From assembly GCA_932521035.1 (NCBI GenBank), contig OW051496.1, positions 8,184,001 through 8,248,000 of the forward strand: DNA of 64,000 nt, written 5' to 3'. Below the pieces are notes generated by a model. That model was given only the letters and a program-made list of their open reading frames with translations, was not told where the DNA came from and did no database searches. Shown here piece by piece: positions 47,424 through 59,373 of this stretch. A program made the position numbers and the translations under genes. The stretch is from Oscheius dolichura (taxonomy: Eukaryota; Nematoda; Chromadorea; Rhabditida; Rhabditidae). How positions within the stretch are numbered: position 1 is the stretch's first letter; every line of letters starts with the position of its first letter.

Positions 47424-50400
47424 ATGTCCGATCAGCCGGGCTCGTCCGGTAGCACCGGTGGTGGGGAGGGGGCTTTCCAGTTCCCATCTTCACTCTTAGG
47501 TGATGCTGCTGGCGACTCGGACAGGCTACAACAACTCAGCGAGGTCAGTTCGATTTTTATACGAGAGGGGAAGAAGAGTCACCCCACCAGGTCAGAAGTC
47601 ATCTCCCAGACTCCATAATGACTGTGGGGTAGACGGGGAAGTGTGGCTATTCTGGGGGAAATTAGGGTCCCCTTTCCCACTTGATCCGCCCCTCTTTCTC
47701 ATTCTCTAACCTTCCCTCTCTGCCGCCCATAAAATCCGCCTGCTTCCTTCATTTCATCTGCTATTTTTAACCTCCCGCTAAGCCCAAACTTCGAGTTGTA
47801 TTTCCGCTCTTTTTCCTCTCCGAGAGTAGTTTTGAGGAGAGTGAACTTTGCCGCCGCCAAAGAGGGGGATTATGAATTTCTCTCATCGATGTGTGAAGAA
47901 GGAGAAAGAGGCTGTATTCATTATTTCGAAGTCCCCCGTTCCCCGCCCCTGAATGAGGATATTTCGGGATACAATCGACCCTTCTGCCTGCTCAAGGAGA
48001 AGAAGTCATGAAAGAGAATGCCCCCACTCTGACTAGAGAGAGAGCAGATTCTTGTCTTCTCTCTTGTTTTTATCCTCTAATCCGATGACTCAACTCCGTT
48101 CTCCTTGAGCTCTCTAGATCCCTTACTTCCTTTTCCCCACGGCCACGAGGTTCTCCCCCCGGGTTCATATTATTTCCTAATCTGGGTTCATTACTGCGGG
48201 TTTTCTATTTCGCTGCGGCATTTTCATCGGGTTCTTAAAATCTACTTGAGGTTATTCTCCATATTTCAAACACTCGAATTTTGACCTAAAAACCAAAAAA
48301 AAATGGATCAAATGCCTGCCTTCCCCGACTTCTTTATCAGCTGCCATTCTTTGAAATTTCCATTGGAGCGAGATTACTTCCCTTTTCTTATTTTCTCTCT
48401 GCGTACTGGTTACTGATCACTTCTGGTGTTACTCACTGATTGAGAGTTTCTCTCCGTCAAATTGGCCGGAAGGTATGACGTTGGAGGGGGCCCCTATTGA
48501 TAATAAATATCAAATGAGTCACATAAACTACAGATGTTCTCTGGCGGACAAAAACACCAGATTATGGGTCAGAAAGACGCCTCCTTCTCTCTCTCCTCGG
48601 TGTCCTGCAAAAGTTTTTGTTTTCCCATAAAATGTCTCCCTTTCTGTACTATAGTTCGCGACGTACACTTTCAAAGTGCAAGATTTGAGGGTTTCAGCTG
48701 TCTAGCTGGCCTACCCTTTCCTTCTGAACACTTTTTGTATCCGTGTTGTTCTTTTCCCTTCAGGAGTCTAGACTTTTGTACTTTTGCCCCATTCCAGAAT
48801 ATAATTCTCGGGAATTAATGAGAAAAAGTCTATACAGTAACCCTGCCTTATTAAATTGAAGCCTGGACTTTTTCTACCTCTCCTTGTTCTCTGCCCTATT
48901 GAGAATTTCTCAATAATTCTCCCTGTCTCTAATGAGAAACTTCAGTATTCCATTGAACACGCGATGTGCCTCCAAAAACATAGCCATCCCGGCGGCTATA
49001 CGTCCGTCTCCCATTCCCTTTTGGATAATCAGATATTGTCACTTATCCTCCTTTTTTCTTTCCTCTTGAAATTTGGCTCCTTCCTCTAGATGTCGATCAC
49101 CCAAGAGAGAGAGAGAGAGAGCGAGTGAAAATGCTGCTCTGCACCAGCAGAGATATTGGCTTGTTATTTATAGAAATGCGCCGTCTAGCTAAAAATAGCG
49201 TAAGCTATAGGGGAGAAAGAGAGAGCGGGAGAGAAATGAGGGAAGAGGAGGCAGGAAGAAGACTAGAAGACAAGCAGAGAGGAGAGGAATACCGAGGGGG
49301 AGAAAGAGAGAGCGGGAAAGAGACAATGAGGATATGGCATAAGCAAAAAACAATAGAACCAGGAAGATGGCTGGGGGAGGTACCCGGCGGAGGGGGGTGT
49401 TTGATTAGAACCATAAAATATTCAAAGTAATCTCATAGAGCCGAGTACACGCCTGATTATCTGTTCCCCCTGGTTTCTGTCCCCTTCCCCCTACTTCCAG
49501 AAAACTTTTTCTGTTTTTTCCATAGCCGGGTCACATTATGTTTGAGAGAAATATGATCACACTCTAAACACTCCCGGCACATACGTAGACTTTTCATATT
49601 TTCGAAGCACACTGTCTCTGCCGCCCTCTCTCTCTCTCTTTCTTTCTCAGTGAGCCAATCCGCTTCCTCCATCCCCTTATTATTTGATGAAAAACTTGTT
49701 ATTCCGTTCCGTTTATTGGATGGAAGTATAGTCCAATTTTCTCAGCTTTTTTGCTGATCTATGAGCCCAATTAGCCCTATTCTATGGCAGAAAGTAAGAT
49801 ATTTCTACTTGGCTGCTGGCCGGGAACGGTTTCTTGCAGCTATCGGCAAAACTGAGAACTCCGCCTTTTTTATAATGGTCCCGAAACGAATATACACTTT
49901 TAACAAAAACGGAGCTTGTCGCATCGAAACCTGGGCATTCAAAGGGAAAATTTCTTGGAGGTCTCGGAGCGATTGAGCTCGATTTCTTTGCCTTTTGCTT
50001 CAGGACCAATGCGCACTTGCTGATTCTCCAATTCCCTGATTTTTTTAAAGAAAAACGAGTCCAGTAAAGTTTCTTCCAAAGCAGAAAGAGAGTTGAGGTT
50101 GTCCAGGTCAATTATCAAGTCAATTTAGACGTCCCCCTTGCGATCAGAGACCCCCTATGGCCAATTTCGTTGTCCCCTTCCCTCCTCCTTCTGCCCTATT
50201 CCATAACCGTTTCCCGTTTGATGGCATTGCTTCCCAAGAATATGTCTCCTCGGTTAAAAATAGCTACTATGAATGGTGCCATTCTTTCGATGCTGCGGTT
50301 GTCATAAAAGAAAGAAACTATTTCAGCTTTCGGCTATTCTTATTCCCGAAAACGAGAGAGATAACTGGACTTTATTCAACCCTTCCCCTATTTTTTTCAG

Positions 50401-53400
50401 AAATTGAAAGTTTCATCAGATCCAAACGACCAAAATGTATATAATAGGGGGATGATTTCTATGAGGGAGGAGAGCGGGTTAATTCATTCAGTTCAGTATT
50501 CACTTCTCGTACGAGTTTCGAGTTCTCCGATCTCTGTTTTCACCATCAACGTTCTCTCTCTTTCTGGCTAGTGGATCCCTTTTGGACAGTTTGACCAGCT
50601 GCGGATAGAGACGAGATAGAACTTTGGAACTACATGAATATCCATCGATTAGGGGGGCATTCCTTTCTCTTTCAGTATACTGTACCTCCCTTTACCCCTT
50701 CTTCCACCCTCTGATTCTTTTTAGAAAAAATTCGAGGTCAATTCTGGCTGCAGCCACCCTCAAAAGTACCAGCCCGCCCCGCGGCTCCCCTACTTTTGCA
50801 GCCAATGAATCCTATGACGTCCACCCAGTTTCCGTTCTATTTTTTACCCGCATCCTTTATTAACCCTGCCTATGACCTTTACTGGTCTCAAACCTCTCCT
50901 CCAAGGGCGATTTGACCCATTCAACAAGGTTTGCCATTGTCGAGTGGGTTCTCTCGTCTAGGCCGTTCCCTCCCTTGTTTTCATTATTCACTCATCCTCT
51001 CCTCTTCTTAAAATAGTATATTTATCCGTGATCTTTGTAACCAAGATATCTACATAACTAGACTAAAAAAGAGAGTTAATCCCCCTTCGATTCCCCCTCC
51101 TCTATATAATTCGGGATGAATCAGCCTTGTTTTCCATCCATGCGTTCCCCTGGAGATATAGCACAATTTCTATGGTACAATATTATAGGATATTATTTTC
51201 AGACACTCAAGCAGAAACAAATGGATCTCATGTCGCGATACGAACGGGCGCAGCAGGCTCTGACCCTGCAGGCACTGCAACAGTATCAGCAGTTGCTCAA
51301 TAACATACAGCAGGAGAATGAGCGAAGGGAACAAGAGGGGGTCGTAGGTAAGAGAATAAAGACGTTAGAATCTAATAAATACTGTGAAGAAATAGCAAAA
51401 ATATATCCAAATATGGAATTTGTAGAGCCGCTGTCCCTTTCCGTCTCGATGACAAATCTCCTCAACAGTAGCATGGCCCAGCAGAAGGCATCCACCTCGA
51501 AGGATACCCCGCCACACTCGGCCTCAGCCACCGGTCCACAGCCCCTCAAATTGAAGACGTAAGCCCCTAAAAACCGGGCAGGCGGCTACCCCTCAGATTT
51601 AGAGAGATGCGGTCACTTTCTAACTCCTCAGGCGGCGGCTCGCAAACCATCTCCCAACACACCAAGGTTGGTTTTTTTAAATAATGTATTGCGAGACTGG
51701 GAACTTCTGGTTTGATGATCAGAGCACAATCTTTGGGGAGTTCGGCAGATACACAAGAGTGATTGATGGTCCAAGAGGGTTTTTTGGGGGAGGGGAGGGG
51801 GGATGGTGGAAGTTGTTGCGCTGCTGGGCTGCGGGTAATCTTGGATCCTTTACGACAGAACAGATCAAAAATCAGTCCGCTGAGGGGGAGATGAGGGACT
51901 TCATTTTGGGCTTTTTACTAACAAGGGAATCGTAAATTGTGATTCATTCTTTACTATTTGGACGAGGAAATTCAATAAACATCGATGAAACCAATGGAAA
52001 TCCAAAAATAGAGGGAAGGAAGCGCGCTCCAACTCTAATTCCTCCTTTTCTCAGAAAACTCTGATTTGTAAAACAAACAAAAATTCGGGAAAGGAAGGAA
52101 TGAGAACAGGAAAAATAAGACTCGAAACACCATCTCAACCTTTGAAAACTGCCATTTTTACACTGTCGATCTTTGTGTGAGAGACGACCCGGTTACGATT
52201 TTTCTGTACATGGAGACGTCTTTTCGGGGAATTTCCAAACAGCCAGAAAAGTGTATTTTCCCCCGCTGTTCCTCCTTTGTTTTTATTTATCCTTCGTTTG
52301 AACACGGCCACCCATCGCTCCCCCCTTTTCCATGTCATTTCCGTTGTAGAACTACGGAAATAACACTTTTTATAGATATTTTCACATCACGCAGCAGCAC
52401 TGTTCACCTTATTTTTTACTTATGATAATGAGAACTTTTTAAAGGACCGGCTGAAGAATATGATCGCGCAGCGGAGAGAAGGCAGCCAGACGAATCTTTC
52501 CGGCACTCCGCCGACCATCCCGCCACAAAGTCCACAGGTTTGTCTCCAGTTAGAGCCAGGAGGAAAAGGAGTGGCCTTTTCAGGTGGCTGTCAGTTCTCC
52601 CCATTTCGAGCCCTACCGTATCCCCTCGACACTTCAACAATCTCCACAACAGCAATCTCAACCGGGTGACTTCCAACTCCGGAAGGTTTGTCTACACGAA
52701 AACTTGTCGGAATCCTCCATTTCTAGGTAAACAGCGAACCGAATCTCAAGATGAGGATCCGTGCCAAACTGCTGAGCAAAGGATCCAGCCCCGTGACCAA
52801 TCAGACGGCCTTTGCCTTCCCCTCCCAGCCGTCAGGAATTCGCAGAAGCGACAGCGAGACCTCGAACACTACTGACAATCTCATGAACCCGCCATCCTAC
52901 GTACCGAATCTCATAATGCCCTCGCCCAGTCTGCCCAATTTGAACGTGGCTTCGATGGGTGCCGGTGCTCAACTGCCTTTTGGTCTGCCCTCTTTCGCTC
53001 TGTCCATTGATTATCCTCCTTTAGATCTCAGCTCACTCATGGCTGCCCAGTTGACTCCATTCCTTAGTCTGCCAAGTTTATTAAAGGCCCAGCTCGGGTT
53101 GGGGCTAAACGATGACGTAAGAAAAATTCATTTCGTCTTCAAATCAGCTTTAGGATGCTATTGACCGTACCCGGCTACAGGCCAATACCCTGGGTCTGTC
53201 GCAGAGTATTCCGGTTGGCGGGTACCCTTCCCTCTTGAAGCAACAACTCAGAGAACTAGTCCTCCGGAGGAAAAGTCTCGTCAGGTAAGGCATTCTACCA
53301 CTTTTTCTCTATCATAGAGACAATAGGACATCATCCAGTAGAATATTCACATTTTAGAGAAGAGCCAGAAGATGTGGATGAGGCGCACAGTGTTCTATTG

Positions 53401-55648
53401 GACGCTGCCCGAGTGGCCTCCCTCCTCCAGACGACGAGCGGCAGTAATGGGAAGCTCTTTGTCAGTACTGGCATAGCTTACGACTCTGCGATGGCCCGGC
53501 ACGAGTGTGTCTGCGGGGAGAGCAGCTCTCACGTGGAGCATGGCGGTCGTGTTCAAAGTATCTGGGCTCGGCTACAGGAGACCGGCCTGCTCAGCAAGTG
53601 AGCCTTTCTTTTTCCTCGATGAAACTGGGATGAATTCAGGTGTGAGAAGGTCACAGCCAGAAAAGCGCCCCTGGATCAATTGAGACTGGTTCACTCCTCG
53701 ACCTATGTGACCTTCTTCGCCGTGTCCCCCACCGCGTGCCTCAAGATGGAAGCCTCGGAGCTGCCGGTCAAGAGCTTCGTCCAGCTGCCGTGTGGAGGAA
53801 TCGGCATCGACTCGGACACCTACTTCAACGATAACAGTACCCAGCTGGCTTCCCGCGTAGCTGCCGGCTCACTGATCGAATTGGCCACCTCCGTGATGGA
53901 AGGCCGTATTCGTAACGGGTTTGCCTGTATCCGACCACCTGGCCACCATGCGGAACGAGACCAAGCCATGGGCTTCTGCTTCTTCAACAACGTGGCCATC
54001 TGTGCCCGCCAGATGCAAGTCAAATATCCCCAACAGAGAATAGCCATAATCGACTGGGACGTGCACCATGGCAACGGGACACAGCTCTGCTTTGAGGATG
54101 ACCCGAATGTACTGTACCTATCTATGCACAGACACGACAACGGGAACTTCTTCCCCGGGACGGGTGCCGTCACGGACATTGGCCGAGGACAGGGCAAGGT
54201 GAGAATCCCGTTTCTGCAGACAGTTAGAATCATTTTCAGGGATTCTCCATCAATATTCCCTTTTCTGGGGATGTCATGCGAGACCCGGAATACTTGGCCG
54301 CTTGGAGGGTCATCGTCGAGCCGGTCCTTCAACACTTCCAACCAACTTTGGTCCTCGTCTCTGCCGGGTTCGATGCCGGAGTACGACATGCCAATGCCTT
54401 GGGAGGGTGAGATCTACTGTGTTCTATTTTTCAACACAAGAATTATAGGTATGAGGTCTCTTCCGCCATGTTTGGCTACATGACCCGTCAGTTGATGAAC
54501 TTCGCCGGCGGAAAAGTCGTCCTCGCGCTGGAAGGCGGCTACGATCTGACGACGATCGCCGACGCGGCAGAGCAGTGTGTCAGGGTGGGTAGATGGGGGA
54601 GGAGGGGATGGGATATTTAATTTTTTTGGAAAACTGTAGCCATTAAAAACTTAGCGGACTCCAACCAAACCACATTTCTCAGTGACGCAACAGACACTAT
54701 AAGCGCTGGCAGTACTGGCCAAATATTTGCAGGCTATGATGAAACGAAACGATAACAGGTTGAAATTCTCACCGGCAGAAAATTCGCAGATAAAAGAGGT
54801 CATAATTTATATGCCCTTTCAATAAAGGATTTACTCTTTGATAAGAGAAAAAGTTAAGGTGGGGGGTTTTATCATGTGGGTGAATCAAAATGTAATCAAA
54901 ACCGGAAATGAAATCAGTTGAAATGGTGGAAATAAAAAGGCTGCCTCGCTTATTTGGGGGTCAAGAACAATTTTTCATTTATAAAAAATCAAAATAAAAG
55001 GAATTTTAGGTACTATGCGGCGATGACGACGATGCCGGGCGACTGAGCTGCGACGCTCTGGAAGCTGTCCCCAATATCAGTGCGCAGGAAACGATTCAAA
55101 AGGTATGGAGTCGGTGGAAAGGTCGGAGGAAGGGCTGGGACCCATAAAAAAGGCAAAAGAAGCTCACTATAATCCATAAAATCTCAAAATTTGAACCGTA
55201 TACGCCGCAATTTGCTGAATTCTTTCAAAAAACGAGCTATGATGCTAGAGGCTAGCTCAAGAAAATAAATTGGAAAGTGACCCCTCTACTGACGACCAAA
55301 AGGAAGAATTGTGCTTTTCTTTTGGTTAAATAGGGTCAGAGACCGGAAAAATGGTTTATCTCGTTTCAAACAGGTCCTGCTCGCAATTGAGTCTTTGTTT
55401 TCCCTGATAAAGTATGCGATACAGCGCATACCGTACTCTCCCCAACTTTCCTTTCCTTTCTCCAAATTTAGAACATACTTGAGCCATCTCTGGGCCATTA
55501 CCCATAAAATATGGATAATTTGCAGGTAGTGGCCATCCACAAAGGCTACTGGCCAACTCTGACGGGTCTACAGGGCCTCTCCTCCAGCGAGATGCAATGG
55601 CGTCACGTGGAGCAGCAACTCAAGCAACTTTCCATGGATACTTCTTAA
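47424..55648 (+). CDS. hda-4: Class IIa histone deacetylase (HDA-4) with catalytic Tyr retained
   Basis: Fourteen exons join in phase: 47424-47543, 51203-51347, 51426-51558, 51597-51666, 52445-52537, 52584-52685, 52727-53116, 53154-53284, 53358-53597, 53640-54198, 54240-54406, 54449-54584, 55010-55102, 55526-55648. The N-terminal half has a Gln-rich helix ([20 protein letters not shown]), as in class IIa enzymes. It also keeps the kinase/14-3-3 site motif [11 protein letters not shown] (LRKTASEPNLK in vertebrate HDAC4). The deacetylase domain shows [47 protein letters not shown] and [11 protein letters not shown]. Class IIa deacetylases are signal-regulated corepressors that bind MEF2. Vertebrate members have His where this one has Tyr (GGYDL), so it may be more active. 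Intron 1 is 3.7 kb. AATAAA is at 56024. Confidence 0.93.
49104..49121. repeat. (GA)n run in hda-4 intron 1
   Basis: Nine GA units, part of a broader purine-rich block (49090-49330) inside the first intron. Confidence 0.8.
51102..51202 (+). promoter_or_regulatory. hda-4: Possible internal hda-4 promoter
   Basis: CTCTATATAAT (51102-51112) is a TATA-like element just before exon 2. An open frame with Met codons at 51116 and 51140 runs without a stop straight into exon 2 (..[18 protein letters not shown]) if the acceptor at 51202 is not used. A short isoform starting here would replace the N-terminal 40 residues. Inferred only from the motif and open frame. Confidence 0.3.
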
Positions 55649-56023
55649 CTCTTCCTCCTCATTTTGTCTCTCCTCCTATTGTTTATATCATTGTGCACAT
55701 TTCAGACTCCTACTTTTGTCTCCGATCCCCCGTCTCTCTCCCTCAAGAACAGTAGTCACCCCCTCCCTCTTCTAGAGCTTATTCCCCCCTACCCAGTCCG
55801 GAACAGTACTTCTCCTTTTCTAGTCAATCGAATTGTGTTTATCCCCCCTCCCCTGTTCAGTGAGAGAGATTCTTTTCCCTCGTTGTGATTTGTTTGTGAT
55901 CTGATCTGTATCTAGTTTTTGTCCTTTCCTACGGTATATAGCTGCACTTCTTTTATACAGTATCTTCCCCACATTTATATCCAAAGAGAATTAGTATTTT
56001 TTGTGCAAATTCTGTATACACAC

Positions 56024-56029
56024 AATAAA
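56024..56029 (+). terminator. hda-4: Candidate hda-4 poly(A) signal
   Basis: AATAAA lies 376 bases after the stop in pyrimidine-rich DNA, giving a 3'-UTR longer than those of the neighbouring genes. Confidence 0.5.
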
Positions 56030-56373
56030 TCTCTACCGTATGACCCTATAGAATTTGTACGGGGAATCACCTTCCCCTCTTCCCTGCTCAAGTTCTGTCC
56101 AGCCTCCTCTCTCTTCTTTTATCCTCTTTCTCTCAATCTGTCTTGTTAATTTGGAGCTCCAGGTCATATAGAAAACAGAAACGTCAGCCAGGTGTGTTCC
56201 GATATTTATTTTTTGAAAAGGCTAATCGGGAGATTATCCGTTAATATGTATCAAGTGCAAGAACTCCAGATGTAAGCAGTAGAAGAAGAAAAACTTTGCA
56301 GAACATCTGAAAAGAATCAAGAGATCGAAGTGGAGCAAAAAAGTGAAAAGTGATGTTGGTATCAAGGTATCAC

Positions 56374-57340
56374 CTTTTATGGATGTCATGGTTTGCTTTT
56401 TATCCAGTTCAATCTCCCATACTTTCGCTGCTGCCAAATCTTCTCCGGCATATTTTGCCAACCTCTCCATGAAGTTCATCTTCTTGTCGTCGCCTTTCAT
56501 CAGCGGATGCATCTGATGTCCAAAGACATATTCTCCGTAAGGGCAGAACATCGGATAGCAAAGAGAGGTGGCCTTGGGATCCCAGGCCAACAGCGGCAAT
56601 ATGGGGTTGGTCCCTCTTTTCGGATATATAATTAGTCCCGGCAATTTTATGTCCTGTTCCACAGAGGACTGGAAAAACAAAGCCACATGATCGCCTCCTT
56701 GGATAACCTGTAAAAATGAGAGGTATTCTGTCAGGTGATAAAACAAACCTTCCTATATACCCCTTTATGAGCCTGTAATTGTTGTTGATCCACTTGATTC
56801 GCGTTTATTATTTTCATACGCACACGAGCACCGCTTCCAGAGGCTTTCCTGTCGTCTTCGCCGATAATTTCACCCAAATTACGGTAGTATTGGGCCCAGC
56901 AGTTGTCTCTGGTCATGTAGATTTCGAGAATTCTGACAACCTCCTTATTCAGCTGGTTGTAAGCATTCATCCTCAAATCAACTGCCTTATCTCCACAATA
57001 CAAATAGACATTGCCGTACACCGGATCGTTATTCCCAAAGGGCAGTGCACACAATGGAAAATGCCCAGGATTTCCTGAAAAAGTTGTTTATTTTTGGCAA
57101 ACTTCCACCTACCCTGGACTTTGACACTCTGTACCCCATGCGCAGCAGCTGGAATCCTATTGTACTGCACACTGGCAAAGGCGAAAGCATTGTTGTAGCT
57201 GAGTATACGAGACCGGAAGAGTTTTGAGTTCACTCCTTTTCCAAACAAAAGATTGAATAGTTCTGGTGGCAGCTTCCGCATCGGTTTAATGAACACTGCC
57301 CCCTTGTCACAGCAGACCCGACGGCGCCTCGAGTTGTTTT
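56374..57340 (-). mobile_element. Helitron replicase N-terminal fragment
   Basis: Reading on the - strand with two short introns, the segment gives CCDKGAVFIKPMRKLPPELF, then FRSRILSYNNAFAFASV, VYGNVYLYCGD and RMNAYNQLNKEVVRILEIY. It continues with RDNCWAQYYRNLGE, HVALFFQSSVEQDIKLPGLI and LLAWDPKATSLCYPMFCPYG. This order (CC..GKV, FR..I..YNNA.AFAS, R......L...I...L, YPL.FP.GE) matches the Helitron-like N-terminal domain before the Rep/helicase core of Helitron transposons. The Rep HUH motif and helicase are absent. The 5' end has an in-frame TAA just after an acceptor, so the fragment is truncated, yet the middle is uninterrupted. Confidence 0.75.
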
Positions 57341-57344
57341 ACTG

Positions 57345-58205
57345 AAAAATGAATTTCGACACATTGGCGCAATTGCAAAAGCATTGAAGAAGGTTTACTG
57401 GACATTTTATAACTCAGTTGAAACATTTCACCTTTTATTTTTCACATCTCCCTTATAAGTAGAAACCAATTTCTCGAACAATATGAGTAAATTGTAAGAT
57501 CATCTATCAAAAGTAGATCTTCAATGAGATGTGAGGGAATTGGAAACAAAATGAGGGCATATCTCTTGGTCCTTTATTTTTAATGTATTGGAAGGGTTTC
57601 TTATAAAGCGGCATTTCATATTTTCACTCGAGATGTTTTTTTGCAAGAAAAAAAGTGAGTAACATGATGTTTCAAATAAGTTCACTGTTTCGCCACTCTA
57701 ATAAGAATTCGATATCGTTGATTGTTTTCAATAGTTATTTTATGAACCTCGTATGAGTAAATAGACAACCGGAAACAAGAACACCCCCATCACATTGCTT
57801 TTCTCTTTCCTCTTATCTATGTGATTTGCGCGTTTTCGATTATTATTTGTTTTGGTTAGGATATAAGAAAAGTAAGGAATTTTGTCAACACTTTGAGTTT
57901 TATGCAGTTTATTAGTGAAACTACAGTAATTTCCTCCATTTCCCGTGTTATTCAGGAAGTTTTGTAAAAAATCTTATTGGAATTTTGATGTTACCACCAC
58001 ACAACGACCTTGTCGTGTGCGGCTAAGCTACTGTAACTGTTATTATAGCAAATTGGACTAGAAGAGCCCAGTTTTATTGAAGAGGGCGCCTTGGCCGGCC
58101 GACGCCCCGTTTTGTGTTGACCAAGGCCACGCGTTACAGTCTCCCCCGTTCCATTGGTTTTGGTCGAAATCCCAGGCTTACAAGGGAACTTTTTTACCTT
58201 AATGC
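57345..58205. other. Spacer, no gene seen
   Basis: AT-rich. The long - strand frame covering 57991-58455 overlaps the fold-back repeat and has no family resemblance. Confidence 0.4.
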
Positions 58206-58209
58206 GGCT

Positions 58210-58913
58210 TCCCGAGATGAGAGTAGGGTTATTCGAAAGGGCATCAAAAATTATACTGATGAGCAAATTTGTAGCGGCTAACTGCCGGCGCGACGCCCGT
58301 GACAGCGAGGTTAAGTTTATACAGTCAAGAGATTTGATTTGTCTTGTCATTTTACAAACAGCCACTAAAAAACATGCAAGTGTGGCGCAGTAGGTAGAGC
58401 TATGGAATGGTAAAATGAAGGCATGCGTTTCTCGGAGCCGGTTTCCCATTTTCATAAACTTTCACTTCCATTAAAAAAATAGAGGCATCGCTTTTAAAAC
58501 ATGGCAAACAATGCAAAGATGGTCATGTTTGAAATCTTTACATAGCCAGCGGGACGATACGGTTAAGGTCTCGCTGTATCGAGGTAAATTTCAATAGCTC
58601 ATCTCTGGTGGGCGTACTTTGCAGCATCACACGTGAAGGATACACTAGGGTCGACGTCTATTCTTCTCCGAAGGCTGTACCAGTTTGACAAAGATCAGAA
58701 CATTTTGATGAACAAGAACATGTTGATGAAAATGGGGAACCGGCTCCGAGATAGATAGTGGGTAGAGTGGTGATGAAACGGTACTTCACAAAAACAAAAA
58801 AGAAAATACATGTCACTGTCACGGGCGTCGCGCCGGCAGTTAGCCGCTACAAATTTGCTCATCAGTATAACTTTTGATGCCCTTTCGCATAACCCTACTC
58901 TAATATCCGGGAT
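58210..58913. mobile_element. Fold-back (inverted-repeat) element, about 700 bp
   Basis: A 96-base arm (58210-58305, containing GTAGCGGCTAACTGCCGGCG) is matched in inverse orientation at 58816-58913 with few mismatches across a 510-base centre. A second, nested inverted pair lies inside (58432-58456 and 58726-58750, CTCGGAGCCGGTT...). No protein is encoded. Between the nested pairs, TGGCGCAGTAGGTAGAGC (58382-58399) resembles an RNA polymerase III A-box, but no B-box is evident. It is likely a non-autonomous transposon. Confidence 0.75.
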
Positions 58914-59373
58914 TTACTACCTATTTTTTTATTACAACTGCCCCGTTGGTACCTGCCCCCGTATCCCTCGGGTCATGTCCTCCTCCCCTTCACCTCGTAA
59001 TCCCGTTCGCATTTTGAAAATTTGGATAACCCGCTAATTAATTGGCGGGTTTACCAAAATTTACCAATGGCTGGTAATAACCAAAAGAAAACGGTTAAAT
59101 CCCCCAATTTTGGCCGCTTTCTGGGTTTAGACCGGTAAAAGGGTCAAAAAAAAATTTTTTTCAGCTCGGCTAAAAGTGCGGTTGCTTCAAAATGCGCAAA
59201 ATTAGCCTGAAATGGCCGTATTCTAGCGTCAAAAGCGCCGCGCCTGCCGCTAATTTGAGCGGCACCTATCACTTTGTCTAATTTTGCCCGCGTCGGCCGC
59301 AAAAACTTCGCTTTTTTGGCGTTTCTAATGTCATTTTATTATAAATGTATAATTATAAAAGTGTAAAATATAC
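58914..59373. other. Repeat-like spacer
   Basis: Contains GC-skewed, word-repetitive sequence (AATTTGCCCGCGTCGGCCGC-like near 59285) with no coding signal. It truncates the gene fragment that follows. Confidence 0.35.

Noticed and set aside
53820-54389. 189-codon - strand frame
   Set aside because: Antisense of the HDA-4 catalytic exons.
58380-58450. tRNA gene suggested by TGGCGCAGTAGGTAGAGC
   Set aside because: No B-box and no cloverleaf; kept only as an A-box-like motif in a repeat.
57991-58455. 154-codon - strand frame
   Set aside because: Runs through one arm of the fold-back repeat and has no family likeness.
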